NCBI RefSeq assembly: GCF_918797505.1
Contig: NC_092796.1
Location: 59,054,851 to 59,118,850, forward strand
DNA: 64,000 nt
Reading direction: 5' to 3'
Source: Bemisia tabaci
Lineage: Eukaryota; Arthropoda; Insecta; Hemiptera; Aleyrodidae
Both the position numbers and the translations under genes were made by a program. The notes under the pieces were generated by a model. It had not been told where the DNA came from. It saw only the letters and a list, made by a program, of their open reading frames with translations, and made no database searches. Every line of letters starts with the position of its first letter. Position 1 is the first letter of the stretch. Positions 56,819 to 64,000 of this stretch are shown here, piece by piece.

Positions 56819-59207
56819 GTGAGTTTTTAATCTTTAATTTGTTTATTTTTTATTTTATTTACTTTTTTTAGAAACTGCATTACAATGAGGAGTAGCGTCG
56901 CAAACGGTTGAACTACATATATTCAGGAATTTATAACTCAGGAGTTAAAGCCTACGACTCTGAATTTTTTTTAAAAAAAATATCCCGCAACATAATGTTA
57001 AAAAGTAAGCTTTTTCCCGCGCATCAAAAGCAAATTTTACCTGAACTCAACTCCTATTCGTCTCCACGGCCCAAGTAGGACAGATTGCAATGAGAAGCAA
57101 TTAAATTGAAAAAATATTGCAATTTCACTGAGTGCTGTGTATGTTGCCTACCTCCAATTTGAACGGGTCCCATTTATTGAAACTTATTGCAATAAAATTG
57201 AATCAAGTTGCAATTTTTCATTGCATTACATATTGCCTATCTTTCTGACACATGAAACTCATTTTGTTGATTGTTTTAAATTGGCATAAATCGACTAAAT
57301 TATGTAAAAATATTGCACTTAAATGGTAAAACAATTACAATTGTATTGAAATCACATAGCAATTTAATTTCAATATTTTCGTTGCATTTTGCTACTTTTC
57401 GGATTGATGATTGATCAGTCACCCTCTCCGAATGTAATGGGTAGGTATGTATGAATGTATTGCGGGGCGAAACGAATTTTAAGTAGAGGAAATGGACCAC
57501 TAGACAAGGTACATACGAATTTCAGCATTCTGATACATGTTTCTTAATTGAAGTTTCACGCAGAATACGACGCGCACAAAGAAAATTACCAAAATCAACT
57601 CCTTCTAAAGATATATAATGATTATTGAAGCGTGAATTCAAACCACCCGCTCATGAAAACTCAATGCTCTGCGTGATTCACATCGTGCGCTAAACGTTAT
57701 CATGACAGTCTCTGCGATATAAAAATCGGGAAACCTCAATCTTGACGCTTTGGCACAGCTGTAACAAATTGCTTATAGTTTGAACAACACATGGTTGGAA
57801 ATGAACATTACTCGATTGAGAAGCTTGTTGAAACCGTTCTAGTGCGCGATTTGACTCACGTAGAGCTTTGAGTATCTTGACAGCGGGCAGTTCAAATTCC
57901 TCGTAACCAATGTGAAATAAAAACGTTAATATCTTCGTTTGGAGTTTGTTTCATTAGTTTTCGTTGCGCGAATCGTGCTTTACGTGAAATTCTGGTTAAG
58001 AAACAAGTATCAGAATGCTTAAATTCGTACCTTGTCTAGTGGTCCATTATGAGATCAACTTTTTTTCTTGGTATGCCATTTTTTAGCGGTGACTAAACAG
58101 AAATCGCACAATGGGGCACATGAAAAAACTTAGAGGCGAAATATAAAGAACTAAAGCTGCCATAGCTGACGTGAGGCCGAACGGTTTCTAAGTTAGGGTG
58201 GGAGGGGGCAAAGAAGGCAAAGAAGTCCAAAGCGGCCGTTTAATTCTTGTCGTTAACTTGTTGAATCGATGTTGCCACGGGATTTAATTGTTACTTAAGT
58301 ACACACGTTACCTAAGCGTGACGAAACCAAAGAATTTTTACACGTAGGTAGCATTGAATTTTTGCGCCAGAGAGTTGATACATCGATTTGTTCCATCAAT
58401 ATTTCATAATTTTATACAAAAAAATGATGGTTCTTCGGGATTGAAATTAGTACCTAAATATCGATTCACGAAAGAATGTAAAGGCGCTCAACATAACTGA
58501 AACACGTCGGTTCTTACCTACTCATTTCTACCCAGACAATGGGCCAGTTGCGCTGGTCCCAGAATCGTGTTTTGATGCTTAATTCTTTTAGATTAGCTAA
58601 GAATAATGAGATATCTGCATGTCGAAACATCCAAGTTTCTACGTTGAATATTAACCGAAATATCGTCATTTGAAAATTCGGGTTTGTGACGTCATCCTAC
58701 GAGGTTGTGCATAACATGGTAGTACTACCGCGGTGGATGACGTCATTAATCGAGTTTTTTAAGTCGCGATATCTCGTTGATATTCAACTTAGAAAGTTGT
58801 CGTTTGGACGGATCCTACTATTTTTAGCTGATCTACAAGAATCAAGCATCAAAACACGATTCTGTGACCAGCGCAACTGGCCCGTTGATTTTCAAGATCG
58901 ACCTGGTTCCAAAATCAATTGTTTTATTCTCAGATACTGTTGGTGTCCATGGTAAGCTTAGCAGTTTGCGCACCAGCCCCCGCACCAGAACCTAAAGCCA
59001 GCCCGAACCCAGACCCAAAGGCTGACCCGAAACCAGCGTTAGCAGTGCCCGTGGTTTACAGTCCGTATGCAGCAGCCCCTGTGTCATACAGCTACAGCAG
59101 CGTGGACCAATTCACAAGCCATTCAGTGCCTGTACATACAGCAGCAGTCGCCACACCAGTTGCTGCCCCTATTGCACCTATCGCTTATTCTCACCACGTG
59201 CCTCTCA
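56804..59207 (+). CDS. secreted Pro/Ala-rich cuticle-type protein (3' exon not identified)
   Basis: Two exons: 56804-56818 (MFKVT, donor ACG|GTGAGT) and 58934-59207 (acceptor TTATTCTCAG, donor CTCA|GTGAGT), joined in phase 0. The product starts MFKVTILLVSMVSLAVCAPA, a clear signal peptide. Then come APAPEPKASPNPDPKADPKP, VVYSPYAAAPVSYSYSSVDQ and Ala/Pro/Val/His-rich repeats ending SYxHHVPL. Low-complexity secreted proteins with A-P-x-Y/V-A-A-P themes are structural cuticle proteins of arthropods; no chitin-binding R&R domain is visible. A very short first exon that splits the signal peptide is the usual arthropod cuticle-gene layout. The protein is at least 96 residues; the continuation after the phase-1 donor is unknown. 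An in-frame ATG at 56777 would add MIAVKNLIT; the 56804 start is preferred because MFK... gives an ordinary signal peptide. Confidence 0.8.
57070..57399. mobile_element. CCCAAGTAG-bounded element with ATTGCAATT interior
   Basis: CCCAAGTAGGA at 57070 and TGCTACTT at 57390 are inverted (somewhat decayed). The interior is permutations of TTGCAATTTAATTG. A lone left end of the same type is at 9970 (CCCAAAGTAGCACATTGCAA). In the intron of the cuticle-type gene. Confidence 0.55.
57491..58047. mobile_element. 555-bp TIR element, copy 3
   Basis: AATGGACCACTAGACAAGGT at the left, ACCTTGTCTAGTGGTCCATT at the right; closest to copy 2 (15719-16272). In the intron of the cuticle-type gene. Confidence 0.85.
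58539..58886. mobile_element. AATGGGCCAGTTG-bounded TIR element, copy 4
   Basis: AATGGGCCAGTTGCGCTGGT pairs with ACCAGCGCAACTGGCCCGTT. The inner arms TGTTTTGATGCTTAATTCTT and GAATCAAGCATCAAAACACG also pair. The best-kept copy, ending 47 bp before the acceptor of cuticle exon 2. Confidence 0.8.
58934..59207 (+). CDS. cuticle-type protein exon 2
   Basis: Begins ILLVSMVSLAVCAPAPAP and ends AYSHHVPL plus one base of a split codon before GTGAGT. Reading through the donor gives 21 unrelated residues that run straight into the arm of a foldback element at 59242, so the donor is taken as real. Confidence 0.8.
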
Positions 59208-59241
59208 GTGAGTTCCCCACCACAATTAGTTTAGACTTTAT

Positions 59242-59536
59242 CCATAGAGAAAAAAAGGAGGTGTTTGCATCTTGAGGATTGTTTACCCCGTGACGTAGGT
59301 CGGTACAGGTACTCCAGCAAAATCCGGAATTCGAAGAATGAAAAATGGACCATAAGTCCGATTTTTCTGCTTACATCAACTCGTGATATAATTTCAAACA
59401 CTTAATATAAAATGATTTTTTCCCATAAACTACACCATTTCCGAGGAAATCGATGGTAAAAATTGCCGTACCGACCTACGTCATCAAAAAAGTCCAAGAT
59501 GGCCGAAATACAGACACCTCCTTTTTTTCTCCATGG
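59242..59536. mobile_element. foldback MITE just downstream of cuticle exon 2
   Basis: CCATAGAGAAAAAAAGGAGG is inverted as CCTCCTTTTTTTCTCCATGG; inside, GTGACGTAGGTCGGTAC pairs with GTACCGACCTACGTCATC. It begins 35 bp after the donor. A degraded relative is at 22150-22262. Confidence 0.7.
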
Positions 59537-59545
59537 TCTTTATCC

Positions 59546-60555
59546 TCCGATACCCAAGTTTTAATGATCGTCTGGGAGCATCCGCGAATTTAATGACTCA
59601 TTAAGTTTCGCATCAAACCAAAACTGAGGAAAAGAAATGTGCATGATTACGACAGAAGCAGAAAGACTGCGTTGCATGCCTTCGCATTAAATTTTCACAT
59701 AGAAGACAACGCACACTAGGTACTGTTTTGGGATCAGCACCACTGAGATAATGCCGGTTGCAATCTATGTCCAGGCGGAAAGTCAAGAAATCAATGCTAA
59801 AGTCTGCCCCCCCCCCCCCTCATTTGAATAAGAGAGAATTCATTGATTTAAAAAATTGTGGAAATTAAGTCTCTGCTACGACTTTAAAAACTGATCGTAT
59901 TGAAATGATCTTCGGCATTTTAGGAAACTAAGAACCTGAAATTCAATGGTTTTGTAGCTAAGTGATTTTCTCACTTCTAACTTTTACACAGCACTCATTT
60001 ATGATTGCATTTATTCGTAGTACGGAAATATCATTTCCTCTTTGTTATCATCCGAGGATTTCATCTTACCACGTATTCATATTGACGCGCGGCGCGCCAC
60101 ACATTGCTTTGAGCACCCTATCATGGACTAGAACGACCAGAGTGCCTTCAATTTTTTCATATGCAACACGTGCGACCACAAAGCACGAATAGTTGCATGA
60201 AGGCGTTAATATCAACGCCATTGGGTGCGTTGCTTCTTTTGACTCAGATATTAGCATCAGAATAATAAGCCACGCGGGCGGGGCCCCGCCAAGTGAAATT
60301 TTACCCGAGAGCTGTCTATAAAACTGAATGAAAAATCGATCCCACTGAAAAATGCTGGTATTTTGGCATTGTTCGTCTATAAAAACTCTAACGGATCTTC
60401 TACGTTTGTTTGAGGCACAATTTCCCTGGCTGATGTCGCTCGGGAATTTAGACTGTTGACACAACGATCTGGAGATAAGCCGTGAAATATAGTTCTGAAG
60501 TCTATACAAGGTGTCACAGACCACCCTTGCCAGGCTTTTTTCTCGATTTTCTCAG
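59546..60555. other. no gene confirmed
   Basis: Holds a short C run at 59808-59818, a strong-looking acceptor near 59991 (TTCTAACTTTTACACAG) that would give only nine further codons to the cuticle protein, and a repeat fragment at 60130-60215. Minus-strand frames here look random. Confidence 0.35.
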
Positions 60556-60752
60556 ATTAAATGATGTTTGGGATGGGAGAGTCGAAGAGAGGACCATTGA
60601 AAGAGTGGATAAAAGCTTTCAGCAGTATGCCTTCTGGAATTTTTTTGGCTTATCAAATAGTGCTTGAAGAGAAAAGAAGAATCAATGCTCTGAATAATCC
60701 TCTTATTTCACTGCATTGTGATGTACTTAAAAACATGTGCATACTTAAATGA
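60556..60752 (+). other. possible 3'-terminal exon, unrecognised
   Basis: A good pyrimidine-rich acceptor (TTCTCGATTTTCTCAG, AG at 60554-60555) precedes two overlapping open frames. One reads LNDVWDGRVEERTIERVDKS and stops at about 60666. The other reads ESKRGPLKEWIKAFSSMPSG and stops at 60752. I recognise neither. If joined to the cuticle-gene donor at 59207 it would give ...HHVPLN and an immediate stop, making the rest 3' UTR. Several AATAAA-like signals follow (61238-61243). Inference only. Confidence 0.2.
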
Positions 60753-61489
60753 GAGCTTTGAATGAATCATGTAATGAAACTAGCTAAAATATTATTGCAT
60801 CATGGGTTTAGGTTTTTAGCTTTTTGAAACGCCCAATGTCCAATCAATGCAATTACTTTGGAGGTAGTAGCAGGGAAATTTCTGAAAATTTTTGATTACG
60901 CTAAATATTGAGTGGAAGAATTGATTTCAAAGTTTAAAACATATCTAAGTGCGTTGTCTTCTAAATTTAAATTGAGTAGCTTGTAAAATAATGCCCACTG
61001 CTGCTCCATGAGTGTTTGCTCATAAAGTAAGCGCTGGACATTTCATTCAGTCAGAGAATTATTTATTTCCTATGAAAAACGATTTTTGGTCATGAGGGTA
61101 TGATGAGGCTGAATTTTCACTTAATTTGACTTGCTTTGTTAAGAGATTAAAATGGAGTATGATAGTTTGAGGATATTCAGCTAGAGTCTGAAACGTACTC
61201 CTTACTACTCAGTGACAGAAATTTGATATTTGTACGTAATAAACAATTTCAACTGTAAATAATTAACTTTAAATAATTCAAAATAATTAAATAGTTTGAA
61301 ATTAAAGAAAGCTCAAGTTCTAGTAACAAAATAGTTTCATTTACTCAGTCAAAAGATCTAATTATTTACAAAATGTACAAATAAATATTTAGAGTGTACT
61401 CTGAAAAATTTATAAATAAGCCCTGAATTTGGATCTATATTAAAACTAATTAACAACCAAAACAACTACAAACATCACACCACTTCTTG

Positions 61490-61521
<32 letters not shown>

Positions 61522-63050
61522 GAGAAAAATGAAAAGCACAAGATCCTCATAAATTTAAGTGGAATCAAACACCAAAACAGAATTTTCTAATACATTTTTT
61601 ATGACCCTTGGTGACAGTCTCACTCGATTATGATAAAAATAAATAAAGGAAAAAATAACCATGGTATTTTGAGAGGAGGTTAAACTTCACACAAAATTCT
61701 AAGTTCTGTAACTTGAAAACATAACAAATAAAAATATCAAGGGAGACAAAACAATTCTACAAGAATTTTAAAGTTCATGATTTAAACAAACATAATTTAG
61801 TGAATCAAAATACATTTTCACGTACAAAAATAAATTCAGTTACTCTTTTATACCAACGTTTGTAAATAAAATGATGATTTTGTTGAGATGGTATAGTAAT
61901 TGGTAGTATCTAATCTTCCCTGTAGTTCAACAGGTTGATTGAACAAATGAAGTGAATACGAAATATAATTTTGAGATCAGGAGAATTTGGTGTAGCGTGT
62001 AGATTTAGGAGTCAAAATAATCTGCTGAAAGTAAGAGCCTTTTAAGAGTTTTTGCGCTATATACTGAATTAAAACAATTAAATTTTTGGTGAGTTGCTAT
62101 CAAGTTGCTATAGTTAAAATCACAAATATTCTATCCTTATGGGGCATCCTAAAAAGCTCGACTATCCTTCAGTGTTAGAAAGTCTGGAGTTATTTAAGTT
62201 GAAATGAATTGACTCCAGGTTTTTGGGTAAAATTCATGACTAATGTTGGGTTCCACGCAATGCTGGCACCATTAAGTTTACAATTATTTTCCGACGTAAT
62301 GATTGAATTCAAACCACTACTTGGCCGACACCCCTACAACAAAGTATTCCACCATATGTAAGTACTTGAAAGAATTTTTGGCATTGACTAACCATGAGGG
62401 TAAAAACAAAATTGCGTGAAAAGCAACCCAATGAAAGTGAGTTGGCATAATTTTACTTCCTTTTCTAAAAGTCTAATTTACTTATACGGGGAATATTTAC
62501 TTCTTCTGAATCTTTATCCATGCTGCCTTGTTGATACCTACGTGTTGAGTAATTTCTCAACGTAATGCTGAATATTGTGTACATACAAAATTACTGAATG
62601 CATTTAACTTTCTCTCGGAATGTAACGGAGAGAAATTAACAGTACTAACAACATTCTCTGAATGCAGGATCCTTAATCCGTCTAAAGATTTGCTTCATTC
62701 TTCATTTTTTATTCAGAGCATGAAAAAAAGTAAAGAAACACATTAAACGACTGTTCCTTTAGCACGTGCTCTAATGGTTAGACATGAGGCAACCCCCTGC
62801 ATCCACTGTCACCTGCTTTAGCTAAGTGACATTACAGCTCATACTCACTTTGAAAAACCCTTATCCAAATAGGCTCACTTCAAGCCACTCTTTTCACTTA
62901 TTATTCGAAACGACACTACCCCGTAAAAAAATTTAAAAATTATCAAAACAAGATTTTTGCAGGAGATACGTCAGTAGGGCACGATCCTCTTCAAGGCGGG
63001 ATGGAGAGAATCTTTTTACTGGTGATTAATATAGATCCTGATGTGCATAC
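60753..63050. other. repeat-poor AT-rich stretch, 3'-UTR-like
   Basis: No long frames and no MITEs, in contrast to the rest of the intergenic DNA. Contains AATAAA at 61238-61243, a TGTAAATA-type motif at 61860 and an A30 run at 61490-61519. It could be a long 3' UTR of whatever uses the acceptor at 60555, or simply unique intergenic DNA. Confidence 0.3.
61490..61519 (+). repeat. poly(A) run, 30 bases
   Basis: Uninterrupted A30 after CACTTCTTG; no evident retroposon body upstream. Confidence 0.85.
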
Positions 63051-63305
63051 TGCCGAGCTAAGGAAAAACCCTGTACGATTATTTGAATGTTGCCAAAATT
63101 CCTCTCAGGAATGACTTAATTTTAAGGGAAGTTATGACTATTTTCCCTTGAAATTTTCAGAAACTTTAGATCAAATTACAAACAAAATTCTCTGTAAAAT
63201 CGGAAAAAAATATCATTTTTACAAATTTTTCCAAAAATTCATAATTTGACAAAGTAAATTTGGCAACATCTGAGGCTCAAATACCGTTCTTTCTTAGCAC
63301 GGTGG
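63051..63305. mobile_element. GCCGTATGAAC-family MITE, diverged
   Basis: TGCCGAGCTAAGGAAAAACC at the left, TTCTTTCTTAGCACGGTGGC at the right. Inner GAATGTTGCCAAAATTCCTC pairs with AAATTTGGCAACATC. Confidence 0.65.
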
Positions 63306-64000
63306 CGCAGGTGTCTCAAAAATGATACAACAATCGCCATCATGAGAAAATGGGGCTTAAATAGAGCTCTAATGCAGCATGATTACAGTTTAAATCGAGA
63401 CCTCTCTGCTCTTATTTTTATAATTCACTGAGATGAGATATGGCCTTTAAAAGATAACTTATCTAACAGCCACCGGTATTATTTTCAGAAGGTACCACAT
63501 CCCTAGCATACACACTTAATTTGCAAATAGTCTTCCAAAATGGGATTGGTTTTATTTATTAATGTTTGGTAAATCTTAAGGTTACACATGAATAAACATT
63601 GATTCTCTCCCTGAGCTAAGTCTACAAGTCTACAATGGTGGTAGACAAGCCTGTTGTGAAATAGAAGTTGTCTCTCAAAAGGCATTTTTCTTGACGACAA
63701 AAAGACGCCTCTTTTTCTTTCAAACATGCTCCAAAGAATGTAAATCATTTTTTAAAGAGTAAATGCCCAAAATAAGCCATGCTGTACATTAGATGGCATG
63801 GATTAGCATGTAAAGTGTGTTGCATAGTGCTGTTCTTTTTTCAAAATTCAAGAACTCATGATGGGAAATAGCACAGAGAGGTCTGACTGACAGGACTATC
63901 CCTGAGACTCAAATCATGAGATTTTCTCAATAGTTTCCAAGGGAATTCGTTTCTGCAAGACACATTTTTTGCCTGGGGTTCCTGTTCTGTCCTCAGAATT
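63306..64000. other. no gene seen
   Basis: The longest frame (63503-63748, minus, 81 codons) has no recognisable domain and ordinary AT-rich composition. No repeats identified. Confidence 0.3.

Noticed and set aside
60066..60524. Minus-strand 152-codon frame
   Set aside because: No recognisable domain, mixed composition, overlaps a dispersed repeat fragment; more likely chance.

Overview
This is a nuclear contig from an insect. The genes are split by many short exons with GT-AG introns, a telomere-type TTAGG array is present, the cuticle-protein gene has the arthropod layout (TATA box, tiny first exon), and roughly a third or more of the window is small inverted-repeat transposons. The repeat families (TIRs around GCCGTATGAAC, 'TAGACAAAGAAGACAT' units) and the cuticle protein's opening residues remind me of the whitefly Bemisia tabaci. 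That is memory, not a search. No prokaryotic features, CRISPR array, rRNA or convincing tRNA was seen.

Layout. (1) Positions 2329-18215, + strand: the last six coding exons (about 355 residues) of an SV2-like major-facilitator transporter. Its introns are almost filled with nested foldback elements, and its 5' half lies upstream of the window. (2) Positions 44484 down to 21475, - strand: a complete 18-coding-exon scaffold-attachment-factor-B-like gene. I could join every exon in phase into 913 codons plus stop, with SAP domain, acidic segment, RRM, R/E-rich coiled coil, RG/RS-type tail and a C-terminal ...RKY. It converges on the transporter gene, with 3.26 kb between the stop codons. Its first intron appears to be of the GC-AG class. 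(3) Positions 44.9-56.6 kb: a gene-poor, repeat-dominated block. It holds a 36-bp minisatellite with a six-unit higher-order period, a large inverted repeat with a (TTAGG)n array in its loop, an ATCGATCGA satellite, and several TIR elements including a 1.38-kb element with 24-bp perfect ends. (4) Positions 56.6-59.2 kb, + strand: a small secreted Pro/Ala-rich cuticle-type protein gene with a TATA box, a first exon coding MFKVT, a 2.1-kb intron filled with three transposons, and a second exon ending in a strong donor. Its 3' exon is uncertain. (5) 59.2-64 kb: one foldback element, one MITE, a possible terminal exon at 60.56 kb and otherwise AT-rich unique sequence.

The three genes have unrelated functions (membrane transport, nuclear RNA/chromatin organisation, exoskeleton) and show no sign of functional linkage. 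What stands out is the repeat landscape: families with shared ends but different interiors, multi-level nesting, and the telomere-type repeat held inside an inverted repeat.
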